From positions 50,739,924 to 50,803,923 of the forward strand of contig OX393581.1 of the NCBI GenBank assembly GCA_947652605.1: a stretch of DNA of 64,000 nt, written 5' to 3'. The notes beneath the pieces are model-generated. The model made no database searches, was not told where the DNA came from, and was given only the letters and a program-made list of their open reading frames with translations. This DNA is from Elmis aenea. Its lineage: Eukaryota > Arthropoda > Insecta > Coleoptera > Elmidae. A program made the translations under genes and the position numbers. Of the stretch, positions 1 to 11,153 are shown piece after piece (the stretch's first letter is position 1; each line of letters begins with the position of its first letter).

Positions 1-1362
1 AAATATCTTTTAAAAAGGCCTTGCCATGTTGTTGGTTTTGGAAAAGCAGTTCTTGGCATGGCAATTGAATTGGAAAATAAATTGGGATCAAAGCTTCGCT
101 CTGGAACAGTAGCGGTTCCTACTGGTATTTTCAAATGTTTTGAGGACAAACCACACTTGTTGCCTTGTGGCGCTTCAAGAATCAAGTATGTAGAGGGCGC
201 TAGTAATAACTTACCGGATGAAAACGCGCTACAAGGCGCAATTTTAATTAAAAAAGTTGTCGAAAGCCTACAGGAAGAGGATTTATTAATAGTTCTTATA
301 TCAGGAGGTGGTTCCGCGCTCCTTCCATTGCCTAAGCATCCCATAACGTTGCAGGAAAAACTGCAGCTTGTTAAAGATCTGGGAAGCAGTGGGGCTGATA
401 TATTAGAGTTGAACTGCGTAAGGAAACGTTTATCAGATTTAAAAGGGGGAGGTTTAGCAACACTGGCTTATCCTGCTAAAGTAGTTGCAATGGTTTTATC
501 TGATATCGTTGGAGATCCTCTAGATTTTATAGCGAGTGGTCCCACGACGCCAAACACGGATAGTCAAGACGCGGCAATGAAGATAGTAAAGAAATATTCT
601 CTGTACGACAAACTTCCTGAGTCTATTAAGGCGGTTTTGGAATCCAAAAATCACGCGGCATCAGATATTCCCGTTAAAAATGGAAGCTTCGCTCACGTAG
701 ACAATTTTATTATAGGAAATAATAAAATAGCCGCCGAGGCAGCCCTTCAACAAGCAAAAACTTTGGGTTACCAATCTGCAATTCTATCAACCACCGTCAG
801 CGGAGAAGTTTCCGGAATTAGTAAAATTTATGCCGAACTTGCAAGCGAACTTGCCTCCTTCATTATTAATCCCAACTGCAGCGCTAAGAAAGGAAAATTA
901 AAACTTTTCCTGCTAAGTCTGAAGTCAACCCTGGACATTCAAGATTCGGTTATTAACGACATTATCAATTTTAATTTTTCCAAGAGGATTTGCTTGATTG
1001 CCGCCGGCGAACCGACCGTTGTAGTGAAGGGTAAAGGCAAAGGGGGAAGGAACCAGCAGTTAGCTCTGAGTTTTTCTGTGGAAGTTAATAAGTTCGATAT
1101 AAAATCGGCGGATATTTCATTTCTAAGTTGCGGAACAGATGGCATAGACGGCCCAACAGATGCGGCCGGCGCAATTGGAAGCTCTAATTTAGTTAATAAT
1201 GCCCGAGAACAGAAAATAGACCCAACTCAATTTCTTTCCAATAATGACTCGTATGGATTTTATTTCCAGTTTAATTCGGGAACCGATTTAATTATGACAG
1301 GACACACGGGGACCAATGTTATGGACATACACGTGCTTGTAATTACATCCAAAGAAAATTGA
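1..1362 (+). CDS. GLYCTK: Glycerate kinase (GLYCTK family), 5'-partial, C-terminal 453 residues
   Basis: The reading frame is open from base 1, so the ATG at 58 is internal; the 19 codons before it include VVGFGKAVLGMA, the family's N-terminal GKA block. Numbering from that Met: SGGGSALLPLP (82-92), NCVRKRLSDLKGGGLA (119-134) and LSDIVGDPLDFIASGP (147-162) form the glycerate kinase nucleotide/substrate region. AAGEPTVVVKGKGKGGRNQQ (314-333), SCGTDGIDGPTDAAGA (357-372) and TGHTGTN (414-420) form the C-terminal MOFRL part. The family phosphorylates D-glycerate with ATP in serine and fructose breakdown (known for the family). Animal proteins are about 520 residues, so roughly 70 N-terminal residues lie off the left edge. 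This is one uninterrupted exon ending in TGA, with no sign of decay, and it lies in tandem 3.9 kb upstream of oaf. Confidence 0.95.
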   Translation, partial: KYLLKRPCHVVGFGKAVLGMAIELENKLGSKLRSGTVAVPTGIFKCFEDKPHLLPCGASRIKYVEGASNNLPDENALQGAILIKKVVESLQEEDLLIVLISGGGSALLPLPKHPITLQEKLQLVKDLGSSGADILELNCVRKRLSDLKGGGLATLAYPAKVVAMVLSDIVGDPLDFIASGPTTPNTDSQDAAMKIVKKYSLYDKLPESIKAVLESKNHAASDIPVKNGSFAHVDNFIIGNNKIAAEAALQQAKTLGYQSAILSTTVSGEVSGISKIYAELASELASFIINPNCSAKKGKLKLFLLSLKSTLDIQDSVINDIINFNFSKRICLIAAGEPTVVVKGKGKGGRNQQLALSFSVEVNKFDIKSADISFLSCGTDGIDGPTDAAGAIGSSNLVNNAREQKIDPTQFLSNNDSYGFYFQFNSGTDLIMTGHTGTNVMDIHVLVITSKEN

Positions 1363-1455
1363 AGTTAAATTAATTTAGTTAATAGAAGCTAACATAAATG
1401 TAAATATGTATTAAAAAATATAAAGTGTGTTTCAATAAGAACTATATGATTTTAA

Positions 1456-1466
1456 AATAAAATAAA
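1456..1466 (+). terminator. Overlapping AATAAA poly(A) signals of the glycerate kinase gene
   Basis: Two AATAAA hexamers (1456-1461 and 1461-1466) lie about 95 bases past the stop codon in an AT-rich 3' UTR, the usual spacing for an insect mRNA end. The decayed transposon begins about 50 bases further on. Confidence 0.7.
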
Positions 1467-1520
1467 ACAAAAACAATTAAAGATACAACCATTTTTTTTT
1501 TTAATTTTGAAGCACAAACA

Positions 1521-2534
1521 TTATGTTTTAAATGAAACGTCATTTAAATGGCCACCTCGGCTTCGTTTACAGAAGTAAATTCGTTGAACCCAATTTTCGA
1601 TGACTTTATCAAATAAATTAGGCCTAAAGGCGTGAATACAGCGTTCGATATTCAATTTAAAATCATCAAGTGTTTGTGGTTTGATTGAATAAACCATTGA
1701 TTTCAAATAACTCCACAAAAAGTAATCTAAAGTTAAATCACAACTTCTTGGGGGCATTTAACAGTTGAATTTCTTGAAATTATTGATTCACCAAACTTTT
1801 CCTTCAATAAGTCGATAGTGACATTTGCAGTATGACATGTGGCACCATCTTGTTGGAACGACATATCATTCAAATCAAATTCATCTAGTTTTGGACACGA
1901 AAATTCATTCAGCATTTACTGTAACTGCATTTCCAGCGTAATTTTGAAAAAAATATGGTCCGATGATGCCACCATGCCAAAAACCACACCATACAGTGAC
2001 CTTTTGCGGATTACTTTCACACCAAAAACGACAGTTTTACTTATTGACAAAGCCATGTAACCAAAAATGTGCTTGATCCGAAAAGATGATTTTTTTAGCA
2101 AAATTACAATCAATTTCATGTTGTTCTAGAACCCAATCAGCAAATTCACGACGGCTACTATGGTCTAGTGAGTCTAGTCTCTAGTGGCTTCAGTTCTTGG
2201 GTTAATGCAATCTTATCAGGGTGAAAGACAAGTCTTTTCGCAAAATACGCCAAGCTGTCGTTGTTGAAAGATCCAACTCTTGCGAACGACGAGGAATCGA
2301 TGAATTTGTATCTTCTGTAACACTAGCCCTTACAGCAGCAATATTCTCTCCACTTCTTGCATTTCGACATCTTATTGGTGGTTTAGCATCGTGAAGAGTA
2401 AAATCCTTTTCAAATTTTGCAACGATTCGCCGAATAGCAAGCACAGAAGGTCGACATGCATAATTTTGACAAAGTTCACCTTGAGTATTCACAAACGAAC
2501 GCTTATTTTCATAACTTTTTTGGATAATTACCAT
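1521..2534 (-). mobile_element. Decayed mariner-like transposase with DUF4817-type N-terminus
   Basis: Read on the - strand, collinear transposase blocks occur in shifting frames. An N-terminal helix-turn-helix region (2202-2534) includes GENIAAVRASV and STTTAWRILRKDLSF. A bridging block (about 2120-2200) reads like the usual LTQELKPL segment. A middle block (1916-2119) contains ISKTVVFG. A catalytic block (1733-1915) contains FQQDGATCHTA with the second catalytic Asp. The C-terminus (1521-1757) contains PPRSCDLTLDYFLWSYLKS and ends SRGGHLNDVSF. This order is the one found in insect transposases with a DUF4817-like N-terminus. At least three frameshifts make it a pseudogene. Terminal repeats were not identified, so the limits are those of the coding remnant. 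Confidence 0.85.
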
Positions 2535-2539
2535 AATTC

Positions 2540-3145
2540 AAAAGCTCTTTATAAAGTTTTAAGCCAGTTACTTAAATTTTAAAAAAAAATCGATTTGGCC
2601 GACAAAAAATGCAAAGATTATAGTCCTTGCAACTTTTCCATTGTTCGTAATAATTGCAAAATCGTAATTAAGAAAATTTGGGGCCTGATAATCATATCTT
2701 AAGTCATGATTTAAACTGTAAATAATGATGAATATGAATGAAGTTTTAAACAATTTGCTTTAGTTTAAATTTAAAAAAGTGCAAAAACTATGAACCTTTG
2801 CACTTTTACTATGGACGACGAAAACGTTTAAACTGTTTGTTGTATGATTTTAGTTCTAATAATAATTATTTAAGCTATAAATAACGTGTTTATAAAGTTT
2901 TGAGGTAGTTGCTGTAGTTTTAATTTTTTTTTCCTATTATATCCAGAAAAAATGCAACTATTATAGTCTAAGGACCTTTCCCATGTTTCATAATAATTTC
3001 AAAATCCTAATAGAGACGAATTGAGGGCTAATAATGATTATTCAAGCCACAAACAACGAGCATATGAAGTTTAAAACCACAAGCTTTTAGTTTTAAAAAA
3101 TTTCGATTTATCCTTGAAAAAAGTGCAAAGATTATAACCTCAGTT
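2540..3145. repeat. Diverged tandem repeat, about four units of 155-190 bp
   Basis: A phrase like AAGTTTTAAGCCAGTT recurs near 2550, 2740, 2896 and 3067. Each copy is followed by an AT-rich block, then a phrase like ATGCAAAGATTATAGTC, then a phrase like CATAATAATTTCAAAATC. Units are well diverged and differ in length. A similar phrase appears alone near 3672 (AAGCTATAAATAATATGTG) and again at 39196 in the oaf intron. No coding potential was seen. Confidence 0.6.
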
Positions 3146-4160
3146 AAATTTATTAGACACGTATTTTTTATTTTACCGTAAATGTTGTTAATAAGACTAA
3201 AATTTAACTTTTCTAAATAACATACGATCAGCTGTTATTTTGAGGTTAATGTAAACATGCGTTCAAATATGCACATCAAATGTACGCTACACTGCTTCAC
3301 ATTTAATAAGTTAGAAGGAGATAGATTTATTATCGGATGTCATGGAAGGTTGACGTTAAACTTTGTATATTTTGAAGTTGTGTGCAAACTCAATACACAG
3401 TTTATCTCTTTCTAAAACATCAGTGGTAAGAGGCGCATCTGTTATACGTATGTCGTGTATTATTTTTGCCACCTCTTCAATACTTGATGTGCTCCTGATC
3501 CAAACAATACAAGTAGATATTTTAGTCGATAGATGCCACAACCTACACAACTTTTATTCATTTATGAAGAAAAACGTCAACTTTCTTGGTATGGGGAACA
3601 AAAGTATTTTAAATATTATTTGTTACAGAAACTTTTAAATCGTTTTTAAATTGCTTTGACCAGTAATGTTATTTAAGCTATAAATAATATGTGTATGAAT
3701 TTTAAAGCCATTTTTTTCCATTGTTTATGAGTAAACATAACTTTGCAACTTCGTCGAACTGATAACTTCTAAATAAACGTTGCAATTAAATTAATTTACT
3801 CCAATTATCGCTTTTCTCGTTGTCTGGCACGAGCTAATAGATGTAACTGATTTAAAATCGCGAAACCAATTAGTGAATCATTTATTTTCAAGGAGTTTTT
3901 CACGCGTATCATGTGCCAATAGCATTTGTTTGTATGAGTGACAAAATAATTAAATTTTGTAAATTTGCAAATTAATTTAAAATTAGTTTAATTGGCGTAA
4001 ACTTCGTTTGTTTATAGTTCGTTTAACACTCTGGCTGTGCAGAGTAAATTTGAGCGAATTAAATTGATTTTAATTCTGATCAAACGAAAATATTAGTTAC
4101 TCCGAAATTCAAACTATAAATAAATAATTAAAGTGATTCTAAGAATGGTCTTGACTTACT
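3146..4160. other. Intergenic AT-rich DNA, nothing recognised
   Basis: Overlapping short open frames on both strands near 3356-3638 resemble no family I know. The rest is AT-rich spacer between the glycerate kinase and oaf genes. Confidence 0.5.
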
Positions 4161-4163
4161 GAT

Positions 4164-4461
4164 CAGGGAAGGTCACGATACGTAGTCGCTAGAATTTGAT
4201 TAAGGCTGTTTATTGCATCAAGAACATCAAAACTAAATTATTTGCAGAGTTATACGTGCCACTGTCCATTTCCTTCGGAAAATTGAGGACGATCTGAAAA
4301 GTTAAATAGGAGTAATAAAAGTAATTTTTGCGATCGCGTTGTCCATGAATCCGTCAGAGATAAAATCGAAATTCTTCTATTTACCAATTCGCGCATCCTT
4401 TGCAAGTAAAATGGTGCAAAGTTTTTGAAAAAATCTTAAACGGTTCCGTTGCAGAGAAAAC
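4164..4461 (+). repeat. Interspersed repeat 'R1', copy A
   Basis: About 300 bp starting CAGGGAAGGTCACGATA and ending near GGTTCC..GAGAAAAC. The same sequence recurs at 52598-52888 (+), 24220-24484 (-), and as shortened copies at 23481-23555 (+) and 25161-25257 (+). It has no convincing reading frame. The initial CAGGG matches the ends of many other short elements in this window, so a non-autonomous DNA transposon is likely; the family is unknown to me. Confidence 0.8.
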
Positions 4462-5029
4462 ACTTCGGAGCAGTGATTTTCATTGAATTCGAACAATACA
4501 CTGTGTTCAGAAAAGGCAAAAAATATCATTCGATTGCAACTTTTTAATCTTATAATCGATTTTCACCGTTTTTGACCTTAACTTTAAATGTATTCTGTAT
4601 TGCATCAAAACGCCCATTAATTGTATGTCTTGCTCTGTCTCAAGACTTTCTGAAGCCTAATTATTTGAAAAATAAAACACAGAATGATTTTTAAATAGGG
4701 CCACGCTGTACAATCACTTTGTATAAAATTTCGCTACCAAAAACAATGAAAAACCTACAAATAGTATGCTACACTTTTAATAAGTGAGGAATATCTTTGA
4801 AATTGTTTTAAAAATTACTATTCTATGGAAGTTGAGCCAAGAAAATGCCCTTAAAGACACCCTAGAGACCCCGGATTATTTATTAAAACACCGGAATCAT
4901 CCCGGAAAACCGCAACGTTAGATCATCTCCTTCGACGTCACCTATTTAATGAAAATTTTGAAATTCTGCGTAACAAAAATTGCTTGTAAACTATGTATAT
5001 TGTATTCCTGTAGGGTATTTGAAATTTGA
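4462..5029. other. Intergenic spacer upstream of oaf
   Basis: AT-rich sequence without recognised coding or repeat content. It becomes GC- and CpG-richer just to the right, towards the oaf start. Confidence 0.5.
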
Positions 5030-5255
5030 ATGTTTTTGGTACCAAAAATTATTTACCAAGTTGGACGAACCGAATCGGTTCTTCCCGAGCAAGACTTTCC
5101 TTCCTTCGTATTTTAAGCGCCGGCGTGCTAGTCACTAAACGCGCGTGTTTTAGTGCTAAAATCGTCCCATTTCTCAGCATTGTACAGCAGTCAGCTGACG
5201 ATGTAGAAGTATATATGTGATCGATCTGTCATTCGTTCGTAAACAAAACGCGAAA
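5030..5255 (+). promoter_or_regulatory. Putative oaf core promoter and 5' UTR
   Basis: A CpG-richer patch precedes the oaf start codon. It contains GCGCCGGCGTGC, ACGCGCGTG and a possible insect initiator-like AGTCAGC near 5188-5194, with a short TATATATG at 5210-5217. The transcription start cannot be fixed by eye. The A-rich run before the ATG gives GCGAAAATGG, with A at -3 and G at +4, a favourable insect translation start. An in-frame GTG at 5217 is not a plausible eukaryotic start. Confidence 0.45.
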
Positions 5256-5363
5256 ATGGTGCATAAACTAAAATTTATACGTGTTTTCGGTGTTGCTTTG
5301 TACATTTCGCTAGTATTAATCAGTTTAGGTGACTCCCAGCTTGTTATAAACGTGAAAAACCAG
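5256..5363 (+). CDS. oaf: out at first (oaf) exon 1: signal peptide and start of mature protein
   Basis: The exon encodes 36 residues. MVHKLKFIR is a basic n-region, VFGVALYISLVLISLG is a hydrophobic core, and DSQLVINVKNQ starts the mature part. It ends CAG at 5363 in phase 0 and is followed by a strong donor, GTAAGTG. Joined to 63587-63700 it reads ..LVINVKNQ then GGDVLQETISANV.., which as I recall it is the conserved N-terminal block of Out at first, a secreted protein found from insects to mammals whose biochemical role is poorly known. The identification rests mainly on exon 2. The open frame running past the donor to 5561 is intronic. Confidence 0.88.
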
Positions 5364-7319
5364 GTAAGTGAGGTTAGATTATGTCATGTGTTTTGTTTTT
5401 CGATGTTATTCGATTGTTTTACTTTACGAAAAGCGCTATTGGTTGCTATCATTTGTTTATTTGATGCAACTGTTTATGAAGAAGCAGAATGTTATGTTGT
5501 TTTTGGCGTAACCATCATGAAAATGCACCACGTGTTTCGTTTCTTGTTTTTGGGCATTTAAATTTTGTCACACAAATTGATGGTGTTAAGATTTTACGTT
5601 TTATTATCTAAGAAACTTATAAAAATCTATGAATTATGGTAATCTATTAGATCTCAAGATACTCTGATAATTTTGTGTTTACTGTTTACGTTTTTCATCT
5701 TTAATTATTATTGTGGGACACAATTTTATAAAATCTTATAAGCACCTTGTATTAAAGGCTTATTTTAAACGTTTGTAATTGTTCACGTTTGTCGTCACTT
5801 GTAAAAGTTTGACGACATTTAATTTACTATCGTAGGCCAAGTTTGGTTTCAATTAAACCTACAAACAAAGATGAATCCAGTTTAATTTATCTTATTTTGT
5901 CTTTCAGTATAGAAAGCAAAGAACTATATCAACGCTCATACAGTAATAGTCTAAAGTTTTGTATGATTCTAGTAAAAAAAAAGTTGTTTAGTTGGGAATA
6001 TGTGTGTTCGATTTAGTAAACATTAATTTCCTATCACTTGTGGACCTATAAAAGTTTGTTTGGGTTCTTTATATACTCCTATTTAATCTTGCGAAGAGTA
6101 GGGTGTAATAACATTTTATTATTAATGCCTTCATAAATATTAATTATAATTGACCAATTTACCTGCACAAATACTACCCATTTGTTTTAAAAAGAATTTT
6201 CTGCATGTTTTTGTTATGGTTGAACGTGAAAATTAGCTATGGATTTTTGTTGTCTGAAACTGTATTTGACGTTTTTTTAAAACTTTTTTAATTTATTGTG
6301 AGCAAGGAAATATTTAGTACTACCAGAATATAATTATTTTAAAAATTCATTTGCGCGTTTTAGTAATGAATGGATAACTTAAAGCGAGGTGCTAATTGTA
6401 AAAAAAAATTAAGAAGGAACAGCTTCTTCTCTCAACATACAAAATATGTTAAAAAAATATTGTAGGCACCTATTTAAAATTTTGCAGCTTTAATTAACAT
6501 AAAAACTATTTATTCGCAATATTTGATACAATATATTAAATATTTGGACGTAACACTTGTTTAAAATAGTTTTTACATCGATTAAACGAGTCATATTCCA
6601 TTCTTGCATGTTACAATATTATTAATTATTAACACAGTTCATAACGCCAATATCCAAAGTTTGAGGGAAAAATAATTATGTTGTGCAACTTCATAGAAAA
6701 TAGACGAGTTGGCGTTGAAACTTCATGTTTAATTTAGCAACAAATTGCAATTATTAATAGCGTCTACGTATGCCCCATAAGTGGAACACTATGCAGAAGT
6801 TATAATGAGGATATTAAATTTAAAATCTAAATTGGAGGAAAATTCAAGGGAATTTTCTCTTAATATTGTGAAGTTTTTAGATTATTTCCAAAATAAACGT
6901 TAATTGACTGTTTATTTTGAAAGTGGTATAGTCACTTTTATGTTATTTTGAGATATTAAATGTGTTTTAATGTCCATAAAAATATTTGTGTTATAACTAT
7001 AAGAGAAATTTCACTTATATTTTTCTCACAATTTTTCATTATTGTAAAGTGATTTAAGCCACTTTTAAAATTAATAGTTTATAAAAACTACGTTCTTATG
7101 TTGATTTTGTCTGGCGTGTTTTATTAAAGTGATGTTTGATAAGACAGTAATTTAAAAAGATGATGAGTAATTTGTATAATATCAGTAATTTTATATAATG
7201 TATTGCATTACAAGTTTATTTAAGTGTTTTTTCATTACCACTAATATTCATAAAATGCATAAGTAATAAGTAAATTTATTAGTAGGTACATTTTGAAATA
7301 TAAGTATAAGTAATTTATA
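5364..7319. other. Intron DNA without recognised elements
   Basis: Very AT-rich, with no protein homology, repeat copy or RNA gene that I could recognise. The part next to exon 1 may carry regulatory sites, but none can be called. Confidence 0.4.
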
Positions 7320-7720
7320 CAGGGTTATTCAAATGCGAGTTTAAGCATGGGGATCTCGCTTATTATAATAGCTAGAGTGTAGGTTTAAATTTGGCAAAGT
7401 TGCTAAATTTTGTGCTCAATAATAATCTGAAGAGAAATTGGAAATATCTCAAACGGTATCCGAGAAAATTGGGAAAATACGATTTTTGAAAATTGTCTAT
7501 AACTCCTTTGGAGTATGAAATATTTCAAATGTGTTAAAACATGGCCCAAGCAATTTTTTAAGCCGAATCGGATGGTGGTCACAAATTTTTCCTAGAGCGA
7601 TTCGTTTTGGTTTTATGACAACCAACTTTGTTTTTTCTTATGGGTGCAATTTTTGCTATTTGCATAATCTAATAGCATTTATTTTTCTGAATCCATTGAT
7701 GTATCACAAATGGTATTTTA
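7320..7720 (+). repeat. Interspersed repeat 'R2', copy A, with CAGGGTT start
   Basis: It starts CAGGGTTATTC and contains GGGGATCTCGCTTATTATAA about 30 bases in. Inverted or direct relatives lie at 25275-25641 (-), 28399-28597 (+), 41279-41393 (+, cut short) and 44755-44899 (-). The outer end is CAGGGTG or CACCCTG flanked by TA. The right end of this copy is uncertain. It is non-coding; a non-autonomous DNA transposon is likely. Confidence 0.7.
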
Positions 7721-9004
7721 CTTCTTTATTCATTGTTAAATTTAAAAAAAAAGTTTTAAACAAAAACCATTATAAATGAGGTAGGCCGGTCGTTGTAGTT
7801 TATGTTGTTTCCATGACAACCAATCAACAAATTAAAAGTTTGGAAAGCCTTTTATTTGTCAGTTGTCACATTAATAAATTCGTAAAAATGAACTTTAATA
7901 ACGAAGAAAAACGCGATATGCTGTGAATTTTTTATTAAGAAATTGGAAGTAAAATGTTGAAAGATAAAAATACCTTACATTTTTGTAATTGTAAAAGCTT
8001 TAACTTATTTTTCGCGAAGAGTGACTCCTGCCACTTTTAAAATAAACTGTTCAGTTCTTAATGATAAATAATTCTAATAACATGAAATTCAATACGTATA
8101 GTTAAGAAAAGGTTTTTTAACCAAACTATCGAAAGAAAGTAGGTTTTGTTAAAAGAAATCCATTTGAGCTTTTACCACATTGTATGTATTTTTAAGTCGT
8201 GCTTCTTATAAACTGCCACATTTTTGATATTTACATTTTTAGTGGTTTAACAATTCAATTGCTTCTTACATTCGGGTATAAAGCTTTATTATTTTTGTTT
8301 TTTTACAAGCTTTATTTCAAGTTTGTCTTAGGTTTTGTAACAATAAAAGGGCATTTTACAGGTAACCAAATTTTTAAATCATTTTCATCCAGAAAAGAAT
8401 TGATATATCGTTATTATATTTTTAGGAGTGTTACCAAATATTCTTTAAAAGATTTTTAGGAGTTTATAACTTTAAAGTTTTAAATTAATATTTGCAACAT
8501 AATACTTAGTTTACAATTACACATGAACTTTCAAGTCTAGCATTTTTGTATTACATTTTTGTATACTAATGAAGAGTCTGTGGGTTTAGTCTAATTGGCT
8601 TTATTAATGGTCGTGGTCATAATGGCAGTAGTTGAACATCAGTTTGGAAATTTCTCTGGATCGAATGTCTTGTCTACCAGCTGACTATTAATGGTCTTAG
8701 GAAATGGTGAAGCGAACATTTGCAAATGACATGAACAAGCTTGGCGTATGTTTCCTAAATCTATTTAATATATTAATGATCATCGGTGCCCTTCTGTTTT
8801 ATATTTATTCGTTAAATTTGATAATTCGACTTACTCAGCTGCGTGCTTGGATTTGAAAAAGTAAAACCGTGCCATTTTGCAATTGAAGTAGCCATGTAAT
8901 ACAAAAATCTACGGGTTTATAAAAAAACTTGGAAGCGTAATGTTATTTGCAAAAAGTAAATAAATATTGGGATTAAACAATAGTATTTTGTTTCTTGTTC
9001 CTAT
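7721..9004. other. Intron DNA without recognised elements
   Basis: AT-rich. Frames at 7531-7779 and 8199-8459 are low-complexity and resemble nothing. A perfect or near-perfect X-box-like word, GTTTCCATGACAAC, occurs near 7808. Confidence 0.4.
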
Positions 9005-10099
9005 TTATAAACGAAACCGGACTAAATTATAGTGTAATTCTACCCATTTTTCAAATATATCTGCAAAGTCTGTCATTTTAACTTCTGCATTTTCGATGGA
9101 TAACATTGCTAAAGAATTACGTTTCTCTTGAGACATTGTACATCTTGGGTACGTTTTACATATTTTAATTTACTAGACGAGCGTTCTGCACTGGCCACAG
9201 TGACCAGAAGTGTTAAAAAAATCTAAGTACAATGTAAATGTTGGGGAAAATTTCATAATTAATTATTTTATAGGATAAATTTAAGCAGGTTAATAGTTTG
9301 ATTTTAAATGGGGATTTTTATACTATTATATGTAATGGTAAAAAAACTCGTTTGTAAATTCTTTATCTTCGTTTAGACCTTCCAAAACTTTTTCACAAAA
9401 TTTATTTACATATTTCTCTTAACGGTTCGGGAGAGCAAGTTTCCTTAACCAACAATTTTATAATTTTCTAAAATTTATGGAACTAATTTAAATTGTCTAT
9501 TTAAGAAATCGAAGTTTCAATAAGGTTTAAAACAAAAAATCTTATAATTTGCTACAGTGTCATTTAAAGTTTCATCAGTACCTGTCTCATCGTAAAAAGG
9601 ATTTTTTGGAGGTTCGATGGACAGAAAACTCTGCATTTCCACCTCGTTCTTAAACAATGTTTTTACTTTCTTTTAATGATTTTTCGAATTCAGTATTTTT
9701 AAATGTTAAAATACCTGTTGCACTGATTTTATAAGTAAAAAAGATGATTCTGATGTCATGTCTTTGAAGCTAATAATTTATTACCTATTATCTTGTGTAT
9801 TTCTTGCATCAGTTTTAATTTCTTTATTTTCACTTTCCACTTCAAAAACGACATTATGACTTATACAAAATTACACTGTCTTCTGTTTCTGCCTTTTTTT
9901 TTTAATCCACTATTTTAAACTACTCTTACTTTTCGTTAGTTTTTATTTATATTATAGAAAGTTTTCATTTCTTTACACCCGAAGAATATTTTCTTTCTGA
10001 TGGCGCAAAATTTACAAAATCATTTTAATACATGCCATTTTGGCCCCCCCTAAGTCGAGGGTGCAATGCATCCACTGCACCCCCGGTTGGCCGGACCTG
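9005..10099 (-). mobile_element. Decayed hAT-type transposase (ZMYM1-like C-terminus) and its element end
   Basis: On the - strand the sequence reads AERSSSKLKYVKRTQDVQ, then after a frameshift MSQEKRNSLAMLSIENA and EVKMTDFADIFEKWVE, ending at a stop at 9005-9007. This is the C-terminal dimerisation region of hAT transposases related to zinc-finger MYM-type 1 proteins. Upstream (to about 9700) there are traces of further coding sequence. The outer end at 10099 reads, on the - strand, CAGGTCCGGCCAACCGG followed by GTGCAGTGGATGCATTGCACC, a typical hAT terminus. The opposite end was not found. There are many frameshifts, so it is a fossil. Confidence 0.75.
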
Positions 10100-10841
10100 A
10101 CAACTACACTTCATTAATAAGAAATAATTGTAACCCATTGGTCACTAGCTATTTTTTTCCGTGCCAATTATATTCAAAAAGTTAAAGTAAATGTCCTTTT
10201 TAACTACAAATGAGCTTTTTAAAACTCGTTTTTAACGTTAAATTTATTTGAAAACGATCTAACACAATAAAATTGTGATTAAGAGTCAAGTAATATGGAT
10301 TACCTTAACAGAGCTGTGATTCTTTTATAAAGCAAGGTATAGTTTTGCTATAATGCCACTAAAAAGCCAATTTTACAAACTGCAATGTTTACATCTACTG
10401 TCCACTTAGCTATGGGTTTTTAAAAACTGTTTATTTTTGTCCTGCCTTTTAATTAGCGCGCACCAGTTTTAATTATGTATTATGGACCCTTTGCGCATTT
10501 TTGTTTGTTTGTTCGTAAAGTTGATCAGGATATTTAATCTTTAACAAAAAGCCGTATTCATCATAACGTCAGGTTAATTAATAAAATAAATTAAACGAAT
10601 ATTCTTTCACGTTATCCACGTGTAGCTACTTGTGTCTCCAAGTTGCTAATTACCAAAATTTAATGGAAATTTAGATGTGCCTTAATTTTATGCGTTGAAG
10701 CTTTGAACATGATTCTGTTTCATCATAAGTAAGCCTTATATAATCCTCTTTACTATTAATTATAAAGCTTTAATTAAAAGCGTTCGCTTTTCTATACGTA
10801 AATATTAACCTGGCTTACGGGCTATCGAGTCCTTCGGTATA
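10100..10841. other. Intron DNA without recognised elements
   Basis: AT-rich spacer between the hAT fossil and a small terminal-repeat element; nothing recognised. Confidence 0.4.
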
Positions 10842-11153
10842 CAGAGTGTTCCAGAGATGATTATCACCTCGATTGTAACGTATCAGTGTATTTGCATGTA
10901 GGTAAGAGTTTAGTTTCGAATATTTTTCGAGTTGAAAAGGTACAAGGACGTATTTTACGTTATCTACCTAGCCATGAAAATTGTCATTCTGTCATTTGAA
11001 CCTGAAGAAAACAGTTTCATCAAAATGAGTCTGAAGAGTTCAAAAACCGACAAAATGTTTAATTAACACAAAATGTAAGATAAAATTGACACCAAAATTT
11101 TGTCCAGGTATGAACGATGCATTGGACACGATAATTATCTCTGAGACACCCTG
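10842..11153. mobile_element. 312-bp miniature element with about 24-bp inverted ends
   Basis: The left end CAGAGTGTTCCAGAGATGAT and the right end, read inversely, CAGGGTGTCTCAGAGATAAT match at about 20 of 24 bases. The outermost bases fit the CAGGGTG terminus seen across this window, with TA outside. The interior is non-coding. A piece near 49190-49275 shares words such as ATTGACACAAAATTCTTGTCC, so there may be a diverged second copy. Confidence 0.75.

Noticed and set aside
5217..5255. Upstream in-frame extension of oaf exon 1
   Set aside because: It would need a GTG start; the ATG at 5256 has a good context and gives a proper signal peptide.
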